Shown here piece by piece: positions 36,771 to 48,028 of a stretch of DNA of 64,000 nucleotides. A model generated the notes under the pieces. The model was not told the DNA's origin and ran no database searches. It saw only the letters and a list, made by a program, of their open reading frames with translations. Source of the DNA: Eledone cirrhosa (taxonomy: Eukaryota; Mollusca; Cephalopoda; Octopoda; Eledonidae). The position numbers and the translations under genes were made by a program. The DNA is taken from NCBI GenBank assembly GCA_964016885.1, contig OZ024740.1:9196450-9260449 (forward strand), given 5' to 3'. The first letter of the stretch is position 1; each line of letters begins with the position of its first letter.

Positions 36771-38241
36771 TTTCTATTGGTATATCAATTTCGATTGGTA
36801 TGTCAGTTTCGATTTGTATATCAGTTTCGATTCGTATGTCAGTTTCGATTGCTATGACAGTTTCGATTGGTATGTCAGTTTCGATTAGTATGTCAGTTTC
36901 GATTGGTATATCAGTTTCGATTAGTATGTCAGTTTCTATTGGTATATCGGTTTCCATTGGTATATCAGTTTCAATTGGTATGTCAGTTTCTATTGGTATA
37001 TCAGTTTCTATTGGCATGTCAGTTTTGATTGGTATGTCAGTTTCTATTGGTATATCTGTTTCGATTGGTACATCAGTTTCGATTGGTATATCAGTTCCGA
37101 TTGGTATGTCAGTTTCTATTGGTATATCAATTTCGATTGGTATATCAGTTTCGATTAGTATGTCTGTTTCGAATCATATGTCAGTTTCGATTAGTACGTC
37201 AGTTTCGATTGGTATGTCAGTTTCGATTTGTATATCAGTTTCGATTCTTATGTAAGTTTCTATTGGTATATCAATTTTGATTGGTATGTCAGTTTCGATT
37301 TGTATATCAGTTTCGATTCGTATGTCAGTTTCGATTCGTATGTCAGTTGCGATTGGTATATCAGTTTCGATTAGTATGTCAGTTTTGATTGGTATGTCAG
37401 TTTCTATTGGTATATCAGTTTCGATTGGTATATCAGTTTCTATTGGTATATCAGTTCCGATTGGTATGTCAGTTTCTATTGGTATATCGGTTTCCATTGG
37501 TATATCAGTTTCAATTGGTATGTCAGTTTCTATTGGTATATCAGTTTCGATTGGTATATCAGTTTCTATTGGTATATCAGTTCCGATTAGTATATCAGTT
37601 TCGATTGGTATATCAGTTTCCATTGGTATATCAGTTTCAATTGGTATGTCAGTTTCGATTAGTATGTCAGATTCAATTGGTATGTCAGTTTCGATTAGTA
37701 TATCAGTTTCTATTGGTATGTCAGTTTCTATTGGTATGTCAGTTTCTATTGGTAAATCAGTTTCGATTGGTATATCAGTTTCGATTGGCATATCAGTTTC
37801 TATTGGTATGTCAGTTTCTATTGGTATGTCAGTTTCTATTGGTATGTCAGTTTCAATTGGTATATCTGTTTCTATTGGTACATCAGTTCCGATTGGTATA
37901 TCAGTCTCGATTGGTATGTCAGTTTCGATTAGTATATCAGTTTCTATTGGTATGTCAGTTATGATTGGTATGTCAGTTTCTATTAGTATATCAGTTTCTA
38001 TTGGTGTGTCAGTTTCTATTGGTATGTTAGTCCTCGATTGGTATGTCAGTTTCTATTGGTATATCAATTTCGATTGGTATGTCAGTTTCTATTGGTATAT
38101 CAATTTCGATTGGTATGTCAGTTTCGATTTGTGTATCAGTTTCGATTCATATGTCAGTTTCGATTGGTATGTCAGTTTCGATTGGTATGTCAGTTTCGAT
38201 TAGTATGTCAGTTTCGATTGGTATATCAGTTTCGATTAGTA

Positions 38242-39652
38242 TCATCATCATCACCGTTTTACGTCCGTTCTTCCACGCTAGCATGGGTTAGACGGGTTGT
38301 CCTGTTGTGGGCAGTGTCTGGTCGGCTGACCATGCCTTGCTCATACAGGAACTGATCTGGCTTGATTTCTACAGCTGGATGCCCTTCCTAACACCAACCT
38401 CATTTACAGTGAGTGCTGGGTGCTTTTTCGTGGCGCCTACACGTCCACTTTACAGTGTGGGCTGGGTGCTTTTTTGCCGTGGCACCTCCACGACCACCTT
38501 GCGGTGGGGGGAGGGGGGGCATATTGATTATATGCTTCAGCATGTACCCATGGGAGGTCGGGTACCCTGTATTACTGCGTGACGCCAGAGGTCACGGTCG
38601 TGTGTCATTGACTTTGAGAGGTGTAGTTGGGTAAGGTCGGCTTTTATCACCTCATCCCAAGTCATCTTGGGTCTCCCCACTCCGCGGTTTCCATCAACTT
38701 CTAGTGCTCTGCACCTTTTTATGCAGCTGTCATCCTTCATACGCATCACATGTCCATACCAGCGTAACCGCCTCTCCTGCACGCAGCATTTGATTCCTCT
38801 TATGCTCAGTCTCTCTCTCAATTCCTTTATGCTTTGTCGTTCACGTATATTACTGTTACACATCCATCGGAGCATGCAGGCTTCGTTTCTCTCTAATCTA
38901 CGTAAGTCTTCCACCTTCAGCGCCCAGATCTCACTACCATGCAACATCGCTGTTCGGATACACGCATTATACAGTCTGCCTTTCATTCTGAGGGAGAAGC
39001 CTTTTGCAGCTAGCAGTGGTAGTAGTTCCCTAAACTTCTTCCATCCCGTTCTTACCCTAGTTATTGTACTTTCTGAGCACCCACCTCCGTTGCTAATTCG
39101 GTCACCTAGGTAGCAGAAGCTGTCTACTGTTTCTACAGGGCCCTCCCAGAGATTGGTGGTACTTGTTTCCTGTGGCTGTTTGCTTGCTGTTTCAGCACAG
39201 CTGCTGCATGTGAATCCTACAATCTTAATTAAGCTTCCTGAGATCCCGCTACATCTCTTGTGTACCCATTGTTTGCATTTGGGGCAAAGAATGGAGTTCC
39301 TACCTACACCTTTCCTACATACTGAGCAAGGCCATTTCCCTGAGGGGATCTGGGTTCTGTTTTCTCGTCTACTTATAAGGACCTTAGTCTTTGTCATGTT
39401 GACTTTGAGGCCCTTTCTCTCTAGTCCCTGCTTCCAGGTTTGGAATTTATTCTCTAGTTCTACCATAGATTCAGCTATGAGTGCGAGGTCATCAGCATAC
39501 AGGAGTTCCCATGGGCATCCGGTCTTAAACTCCTCCGTTATTGCCTGCAGGACTATGATGAACAGGAGAGGGCTAAGAACAGAGCCCTGGTGGACCCCAA
39601 CCTGTACGCTAAATGCCTCGCTATACTCATTGCCAATCCTAACTTTGCTGAC
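38242..39652 (-). mobile_element. 5'-truncated RTE-like LINE, minus copy 1
   Basis: Its 3' end is at the left: an (ATC)n run at 38242 on the + strand, then a 3' UTR of about 295 bp with the GCTAGCATGGGTT and GGATGCCCTTCCTAACACCA motifs and a ~46-bp doubled module (GGGTGC boxes at 38418 and 38464). The coding part runs from 39652 down to 38537. The 5' truncation corresponds to codon 88 of the plus-strand copy, so this insertion lacks motif A. The array resumes at 39653 with CAGTTTCTATTGG. Confidence 0.93.
38537..39652 (-). pseudogene. LINE reverse transcriptase/PHD-like finger fragment, minus copy 1
   Basis: The open frame spans 371 codons plus a stop. It begins at VSKVRIGNEYSEAF just after the truncation, with a stop immediately upstream in the satellite. 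It retains motif B (HQGSVLSP), the intact KTGCPWELLYADD segment (Gly where the plus copy has a stop), motif D, all eight Cys/His ligands of the zinc finger and the full C-terminal region ending PPMGTC. From the internal Met at 39466 there are 309 residues, differing from the plus copy at about 14. It lacks motif A and the endonuclease, so it cannot be an active polymerase. It is a dead fragment without a nonsense mutation. Confidence 0.92.
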
Positions 39653-42600
39653 CAGTTTCTATTGGTATATCGGTTTCCATTGGTATATCAGTTTCAATTG
39701 GTATGTCAGTTTATATTGGTATATCAGTTTCTATTGGTATGTCAGTTTTGATTGGTATGTCAGTTTCTATTGATATATCAGTTCCGATTGGTATATCAGT
39801 TTCGATTGGTATATCAGTTCCGATTGGTATATCAGTTTCTATTGGTATGTCAGTTTCTATTGGTATTTCAATTTCGATTGGTATATCAGTTCCGATTAGT
39901 ATGTCAGTTTCGATTTGTATGTCAGTTTCGATTTGTACGTCAGTTTCGATTTGTACGTCAGTTTTGATTGGTATGTCAGTTTCGATTTGTATATCAGTTT
40001 CGATTCCTATGTCAGTTTCGATTGGTATGTCAGTTTCGATTGGTATGTCAGTTTCGATTAGTATGTCAGTTTCGAATGGTATATCAGTTCCGATTAGTAT
40101 ATCAGTTTCGATTGGTATATCAGTTTCCATTGGTATATCAGTTTCTATTGGTACATCAGTTTCGATTGGTATATCAGTTCCGATTGGTATGTCAGTTTCT
40201 ATTGGTATATCAATTTCGATTGGTATATCAGTTTCGATTAGTATGTCTGTTTCGAATCATATGTCAGTTTCGATTAGTACGTCAGTTTCGATTGGTATGT
40301 CAGTTTCGATTTGTATATCAGTTTCGATTCTTATGTAAGTTTCTATTGGTATATCAATTTTGATTGGTATGTCAGTTTCGATTTGTATATCAGTTTCGAT
40401 TCCTATGTCAGTTTCGATTGGTATGTCAGTTGCGATTGGTATATCAGTTTCGATTAGTATGTCAGTTTTGATTGGTATGTCAGTTTCTATTGGTATATCA
40501 GTTTCGATTGGTATATCAGTTTCTATTGGTATATCAGTTCCGATTGGTATGTCAGTTTCTATTGGTATATCGGTTTCCATTGGTATATCAGTTTCAATTG
40601 GTATGTCAGTTTCTATTGGTATATCAGTTTCGATTGGTATATCAGTTTCTATTGGTATATCAGTTCCGATTAGTATATCAGTTTCGATTGGTATATCAGT
40701 TTCCATTGGTATATCAGTTTCAATTGGTATGTCAGTTTCGATTAGTATGTCAGATTCAATTGGTATGTCAGTTTCGATTAGTATATCAGTTTCTATTTGT
40801 ATGTCAGTTTCTATTGGTATGTCAGTTTCTATTGGTAAATCAGTTTCGATTGGTATATCAGTTTCGATTGGTATATCAGTTTCTATTGGTATGTCAGTTT
40901 CTATTGGTATGTCAGTTTCTATTGGTATGTCAGTTTCAATTGGTATATCAGTTTCTATTGGTACATCAGTTCCGATTGGTATATCAGTCTCGATTGGTAT
41001 GTCAGTTTCGATTAGTATATCAGTTTCTATTGGTATGTCAGTTATGATTGGTATGTCAGTTTCTATTAGTATATCAGTTTCTATTGGTGTGTCAGTTTCT
41101 ATTGGTATGTTAGTCCTCGATTGGTATGTCAGTTTCTATTGGTATATCAATTTCGATTGGTATGTCAGTTTCTATTGGTATATCAATTTCGATTGGTATG
41201 TCAGTTTCGATTTGTGTATCAGTTTCGATTCGTATGTCGGTTTCGATTGGTATGTCAGTTTCGATTGGTATGTCAGTGTCGATTAGTATGTCAGTTTTGA
41301 TTGGTATATCAGTTTCGATTAGTATGTCAGTTTCTATTGGTATATCGGTTTCCATTGGTATATCAGTTTCAATCTGTATGTCAGTTTATATTGGTATATC
41401 AGTTTCTATTGGTATGTCAGTTCCGATTGGTATATCAGTTTCTATTGGTATGTCAGTTTCTATTGGTATTTCAATTTCGATTGGTATATCAGTTCCGATT
41501 AGTATGTCAGTTTCGATTTGTATGTCAGTTTCGATTTGTACGTCAGTTTCGATTTGTACGTCAGTTTTGATTGGTATGTCAGTTTCGATTTGTATATCAG
41601 TTTCGATTCCTATGTCAGTTTCGATTGCTATGTCAGTTGCGATTGGTATATCAGTTTCGATTAGTATGTCAGTTTTGATTGGTATGTCAGTTTCTATTGG
41701 TATATCAGTTTCGATTGGTATGTCAGTTTCTATTGGTATATCGGTTTCCATTAGTATATCAGTTTCAATTGGTATGTCAGTTTCTATTGGTATATCAGTT
41801 TCGATTGGTATATCAGTTTCTATTGGTATATCAGTTCCGATTAGTATATCAGTTTCCATTGGTATATCAGTTTCCATTGCTATATCAGTTTCAATTGGTA
41901 TGTCAGTTTCGATTAGTATGTCAGATTCAATTGGTATGTCAGTTTCGATTAGTATATCAGTTTCTATTGGTATGTCAGTTTCTATTGGTATGTCAGTTTC
42001 TATTGGTAAATCAGTTTCGATTGGTATATCAGTTTCGATTGGTATATCAGTTTCTATTGGTATGTCAGTTTCTATTGGTATGTCAGTTTCTATTGGTATG
42101 TCAGTTTCAATTGGTATATCAGTTTCTATTGGTACATCAGTTCCGATTGGTATATCAGTCTCGATTGGTATGTCAGTTTCGATTAGTATATCAGTTTCTA
42201 TTGGTATGTCAGTTATGATTGGTATGTCAGTTTCTATTAGTATATCAGTTTCTATTGGTGTGTCAGTTTCTATTGGTATGTTAGTCCTCGATTGGTATGT
42301 CAGTTTCTATTGGTATATCAATTTCGATTGGTATGTCAGTTTCGATTGGTATGTCAGTTTCGATTGGTATGTCAGTTTCGATTAGTATGTCAGTTTCGAT
42401 TGGTATATCAGTTTCGATTAGTATGTCAGTTTCTATTGGTATATCGGTTTCCATTGGTATATCAGTTTCAATTGGTATGTCAGTTTATATTGGTATATCA
42501 GTTTCTATTGGTATGTCAGTTTTGATTGGTATGTCAGTTTCTATTGATATATCAGTTCCGATTGGTATATCAGTTTCGATTGGTATATCAGTTCCGATTG

Positions 42601-43973
42601 GTATATCAGTTTCTATTGGTTTGTCAGTTTCTATTGGTATTTCAATTTCGATTGGTATATCAGTTCCGATTAGTATGTCAGTTTCGATTTGTATGTCAGT
42701 TTCGATTTGTACGTCAGTTTCGATTTGTACGTCAGTTTTGATTGGTATGTCAGTTTCGATTTGTATATCAGTTTCGATTCCTATGTCAGTTTCGATTGGT
42801 ATGTCAGTTTCGATTGGTATGTCAGTTTCGATTAGTATGTCAGTTTCGAATGGTATATCAGTTTCGATTAGTATGTCAGTTTCTATTGGTATATCGGTTT
42901 CCATTGTTATATCAGTTCCGATTAGTATATCAGTTTCGATTGGTATATCAGTTTCCATTGGTATATCAGTTTAAATTGGTATGTCAGTTTCGATTAGTAT
43001 GTCAGTTTCAATTGGTATGTCAGTTTCGATTAGTATATCAGTTTCTATTGGAATGTCAGTTTCGATTGGTATGTCAGTTTCTATTTGTATATCAGTATTG
43101 ATTGGTATATCAGTTTCGATTGGTATATCAGTTTCTATTGGTATGTCAGTTTCTATTGGTATGTCAGTTTCAATTGGTATATCAGTTTCGATTGGTATGT
43201 CAGTTTCTATTGGTATATCAGTTTATATTTGTATGTCAGTTTCGATTGGTATGTCACTTTCTATTGGTATATCAGTTTTGATTGGTATGTTAGATTCTGT
43301 TGGTATGTTAGTTCCGATTGGTATGTTAGTGCTCGATTCGTATGTCAGTTTCTATTGGTATTTCAGTTTCGATTAGTATGTCAGTTTCGATTCGTATGTC
43401 AGTTTCAATTGGTATGTCAGTTTCGATTAGTATATCAGTTTCTATTGGTATGTCAGTTTCTATTGGTATGTCAGTTTCTATTGGTAAATCAGTTTCGATT
43501 GGTATATCAGTTTCGATTGGCATATCAGTTTCTATTGGTATGTCAGTTTCTATTGGTATGTCAGTTTCTATTGGTATGTCAGTTTCAATTGGTATATCTG
43601 TTTCTATTGGTACATCAGTTCCGATTGGTATATCAGTCTCGATTGGTATGTCAGTTTCGATTAGTATATCAGTTTCTATTGGTATGTCAGTTATGATTGG
43701 TATGTCAGTTTCTATTAGTATATCAGTTTCTATTGGTGTGTCAGTTTCTATTGGTATGTTAGTCCTCGATTGGTATGTCAGTTTCTATTGGTATATCAAT
43801 TTCGATTGGTATGTCAGTTTCTATTGGTATATCAATTTCGATTGGTATGTCAGTTTCGATTTGTGTATCAGTTTCGATTCATATGTCAGTTTCGATTGGT
43901 ATGTCAGTTTCGATTGGTATGTCAGTTTCGATTAGTATGTCAGTTTCGATTGGTATATCAGTTTCGATTAGTA
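39653..43973. repeat. 18-bp satellite array, block V
   Basis: Satellite between the two minus-strand LINE copies. It contains clusters of TGTACGTCAG units (for example at about 39940 and 41540) and recurrent CGGTTTCCATTGG units. Inside it, 39703-40930 and 41386-42130 share long runs of the same unit order, so another duplication predates the 5.7-kb one. No gene was seen. Confidence 0.97.
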
Positions 43974-45384
43974 TCATCATCATCACCGTTTTACGTCCGT
44001 TCTTCCACGCTAGCATGGGTTAGACGGGTTGTCCTGTTGTGGGCAGTGTCTGGTCGGCTGACCATGCCTTGCTCATACAGGAACTGATCTGGCTTGATTT
44101 CTACAGCTGGATGCCCTTCCTAACACCAACCTCATTTACAGTGAGTGCTGGGTGCTTTTTCGTGGCGCCTACACGTCCACTTTACAGTGTGGGCTGGGTG
44201 CTTTTTTGCCGTGGCACCTCCACGACCACCTTGCGGTGGGGGGAGGGGGGGCATATTGATTATATGCTTCAGCATGTACCCATGGGAGGTCGGGTACCCT
44301 GTATTACTGCGTGACGCCAGAGGTCACGGTCGTGTGTCATTGACTTTGAGAGGTGTAGTTGGGTAAGGTCGGCTTTTATCACCTCATCCCAAGTCATCTT
44401 GGGTCTCCCCACTCCGCGGTTTCCATCAACTTCTAGTGCTCTGCACCTTTTTATGCAGCTGTCATCCTTCATACGCATCACATGTCCATACCAGCGTAAC
44501 CGCCTCTCCTGCACGCAGCATTTGATTCCTCTTATGCTCAGTCTCTCTCTCAATTCCTTTATGCTTTGTCGTTCACGTATATTACTGTTACACATCCATC
44601 GGAGCATGCAGGCTTCGTTTCTCTCTAATCTACGTAAGTCTTCCACCTTCAGCGCCCAGATCTCACTACCATGCAACATCGCTGTTCGGATACACGCATT
44701 ATACAGTCTGCCTTTCATTCTGAGGGAGAAGCCTTTTGCAGCTAGCAGTGGTAGTAGTTCCCTAAACTTCTTCCATCCCGTTCTTACCCTAGTTATTGTA
44801 CTTTCTGAGCACCCACCTCCGTTGCTAATTCGGTCACCTAGGTAGCAGAAGCTGTCTACTGTTTCTACAGGGCCCTCCCAGAGATTGGTGGTACTTGTTT
44901 CCTGTGGCTGTTTGCTTGCTGTTTCAGCACAGCTGCTGCATGTGAATCCTACAATCTTAATTAAGCTTCCTGAGATCCCGCTACATCTCTTGTGTACCCA
45001 TTGTTTGCATTTGGGGCAAAGAATGGAGTTCCTACCTACACCTTTCCTACATACTGAGCAAGGCCATTTCCCTGAGGGGATCTGGGTTCTGTTTTCTCGT
45101 CTACTTATAAGGACCTTAGTCTTTGTCATGTTGACTTTGAGGCCCTTTCTCTCTAGTCCCTGCTTCCAGGTTTGGAATTTATTCTCTAGTTCTACCATAG
45201 ATTCAGCTATGAGTGCGAGGTCATCAGCATACAGGAGTTCCCATGGGCATCCGGTCTTAAACTCCTCCGTTATTGCCTGCAGGACTATGATGAACAGGAG
45301 AGGGCTAAGAACAGAGCCCTGGTGGACCCCAACCTGTACGCTAAATGCCTCGCTATACTCATTGCCAATCCTAACTTTGCTGAC
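43974..45384 (-). mobile_element. 5'-truncated RTE-like LINE, minus copy 2 (duplicated with the array)
   Basis: Same truncation point, tail length, orientation and flanks as 38242-39652. I found no base difference between the two on reading. It is a passenger of the 5.7-kb array duplication and not an independent insertion. Confidence 0.93.
44269..45384 (-). pseudogene. LINE reverse transcriptase/PHD-like finger fragment, minus copy 2
   Basis: Its 309-residue product from the internal Met at 45198 is identical to that of minus copy 1. Motif B, YADD, the C4HC3 finger and the C-terminal region are intact; motif A, the earlier RT motifs and the endonuclease are missing through 5' truncation. 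It is not expected to be functional. Confidence 0.92.
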
Positions 45385-48028
45385 CAGTTTCTATTGGTAT
45401 ATCGGTTTCCATTGGTATATCAGTTTCAATTGGTATGTCAGTTTATATTGGTATATCAGTTTCTATTGGTATGTCAGTTTTGATTGGTATGTCAGTTTCT
45501 ATTGATATATCAGTTCCGATTGGTATATCAGTTTCGATTGGTATATCAGTTCCGATTGGTATATCAGTTTCTATTGGTATGTCAGTTTCTATTGGTATTT
45601 CAATTTCGATTGGTATATCAGTTCCGATTAGTATGTCAGTTTCGATTTGTATGTCAGTTTCGATTTGTACGTCAGTTTCGATTTGTACGTCAGTTTTGAT
45701 TGGTATGTCAGTTTCGATTTGTATATCAGTTTCGATTCCTATGTCAGTTTCGATTGGTATGTCAGTTTCGATTGGTATGTCAGTTTCGATTAGTATGTCA
45801 GTTTCGAATGGTATATCAGTTCCGATTAGTATATCAGTTTCGATTGGTATATCAGTTTCCATTGGTATATCAGTTTCTATTGGTACATCAGTTTCGATTG
45901 GTATATCAGTTCCGATTGGTATGTCAGTTTCTATTGGTATATCAATTTCGATTGGTATATCAGTTTCGATTAGTATGTCTGTTTCGAATCATATGTCAGT
46001 TTCGATTAGTACGTCAGTTTCGATTGGTATGTCAGTTTCGATTTGTATATCAGTTTCGATTCTTATGTAAGTTTCTATTGGTATATCAATTTTGATTGGT
46101 ATGTCAGTTTCGATTTGTATATCAGTTTCGATTCCTATGTCAGTTTCGATTGGTATGTCAGTTGCGATTGGTATATCAGTTTCGATTAGTATGTCAGTTT
46201 TGATTGGTATGTCAGTTTCTATTGGTATATCAGTTTCGATTGGTATATCAGTTTCTATTGGTATATCAGTTCCGATTGGTATGTCAGTTTCTATTGGTAT
46301 ATCGGTTTCCATTGGTATATCAGTTTCAATTGGTATGTCAGTTTCTATTGGTATATCAGTTTCGATTGGTATATCAGTTTCTATTGGTATATCAGTTCCG
46401 ATTAGTATATCAGTTTCGATTGGTATATCAGTTTCCATTGGTATATCAGTTTCAATTGGTATGTCAGTTTCGATTAGTATGTCAGATTCAATTGGTATGT
46501 CAGTTTCGATTAGTATATCAGTTTCTATTTGTATGTCAGTTTCTATTGGTATGTCAGTTTCTATTGGTAAATCAGTTTCGATTGGTATATCAGTTTCGAT
46601 TGGTATATCAGTTTCTATTGGTATGTCAGTTTCTATTGGTATGTCAGTTTCTATTGGTATGTCAGTTTCAATTGGTATATCAGTTTCTATTGGTACATCA
46701 GTTCCGATTGGTATATCAGTCTCGATTGGTATGTCAGTTTCGATTAGTATATCAGTTTCTATTGGTATGTCAGTTATGATTGGTATGTCAGTTTCTATTA
46801 GTATATCAGTTTCTATTGGTGTGTCAGTTTCTATTGGTATGTTAGTCCTCGATTGGTATGTCAGTTTCTATTGGTATATCAATTTCGATTGGTATGTCAG
46901 TTTCTATTGGTATATCAATTTCGATTGGTATGTCAGTTTCGATTTGTGTATCAGTTTCGATTCGTATGTCGGTTTCGATTGGTATGTCAGTTTCGATTGG
47001 TATGTCAGTGTCGATTAGTATGTCAGTTTTGATTGGTATATCAGTTTCGATTAGTATGTCAGTTTCTATTGGTATATCGGTTTCCATTGGTATATCAGTT
47101 TCAATCTGTATGTCAGTTTATATTGGTATATCAGTTTCTATTGGTATGTCAGTTCCGATTGGTATATCAGTTTCTATTGGTATGTCAGTTTCTATTGGTA
47201 TTTCAATTTCGATTGGTATATCAGTTCCGATTAGTATGTCAGTTTCGATTTGTATGTCAGTTTCGATTTGTACGTCAGTTTCGATTTGTACGTCAGTTTT
47301 GATTGGTATGTCAGTTTCGATTTGTATATCAGTTTCGATTCCTATGTCAGTTTCGATTGCTATGTCAGTTGCGATTGGTATATCAGTTTCGATTAGTATG
47401 TCAGTTTTGATTGGTATGTCAGTTTCTATTGGTATATCAGTTTCGATTGGTATGTCAGTTTCTATTGGTATATCGGTTTCCATTAGTATATCAGTTTCAA
47501 TTGGTATGTCAGTTTCTATTGGTATATCAGTTTCGATTGGTATATCAGTTTCTATTGGTATATCAGTTCCGATTAGTATATCAGTTTCCATTGGTATATC
47601 AGTTTCCATTGCTATATCAGTTTCAATTGGTATGTCAGTTTCGATTAGTATGTCAGATTCAATTGGTATGTCAGTTTCGATTAGTATATCAGTTTCTATT
47701 GGTATGTCAGTTTCTATTGGTATGTCAGTTTCTATTGGTAAATCAGTTTCGATTGGTATATCAGTTTCGATTGGTATATCAGTTTCTATTGGTATGTCAG
47801 TTTCTATTGGTATGTCAGTTTCTATTGGTATGTCAGTTTCAATTGGTATATCAGTTTCTATTGGTACATCAGTTCCGATTGGTATATCAGTCTCGATTGG
47901 TATGTCAGTTTCGATTAGTATATCAGTTTCTATTGGTATGTCAGTTATGATTGGTATGTCAGTTTCTATTAGTATATCAGTTTCTATTGGTGTGTCAGTT
48001 TCTATTGGTATGTTAGTCCTCGATTGGT

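Larger units (their letters stand above)
20047..38241. repeat. 18-bp satellite array, block IV
   Basis: Longest uninterrupted satellite stretch here, 18.2 kb (about 1,010 units). It contains the 1.3-1.7 kb higher-order domain (20.9-25.9 kb), the right copy of duplication A (26960-31468), a less regular stretch (31.5-37.7 kb) with the 7-unit higher-order repeat, and the start of the 5.7-kb duplication. A 17-bp unit with CGATGG occurs at about 21331 and again at about 22936. No gene was seen. Confidence 0.98.
37697..43428. repeat. 5,732-bp tandem duplication, copy 1 (contains LINE)
   Basis: This segment is followed directly by its copy at 43429-49160, offset 5732 throughout. I saw no indel between the copies. 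The junction can be placed only within about 28 bp because the flanking units are alike. The segment contains the minus-strand LINE (1,411 bp) plus 4,321 bp of satellite. Confidence 0.93.

Noticed and set aside
38667..39113. 148-codon plus-strand ORF rich in Ser and Leu (also 44399-44845, and 19164-19610 on minus)
   Set aside because: It is the antisense frame of the conserved C-terminal region of the LINE protein.
39153..39773. 206-codon plus-strand ORF across the LINE and array junction (also 44885-45505)
   Set aside because: It is antisense to the LINE reverse transcriptase and continues into satellite. There are no independent protein features.
43974..45384. Third independent LINE insertion event
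   Set aside because: It shares its truncation point, tail and kilobases of flanking array with the copy at 38242, so it arose by array duplication.
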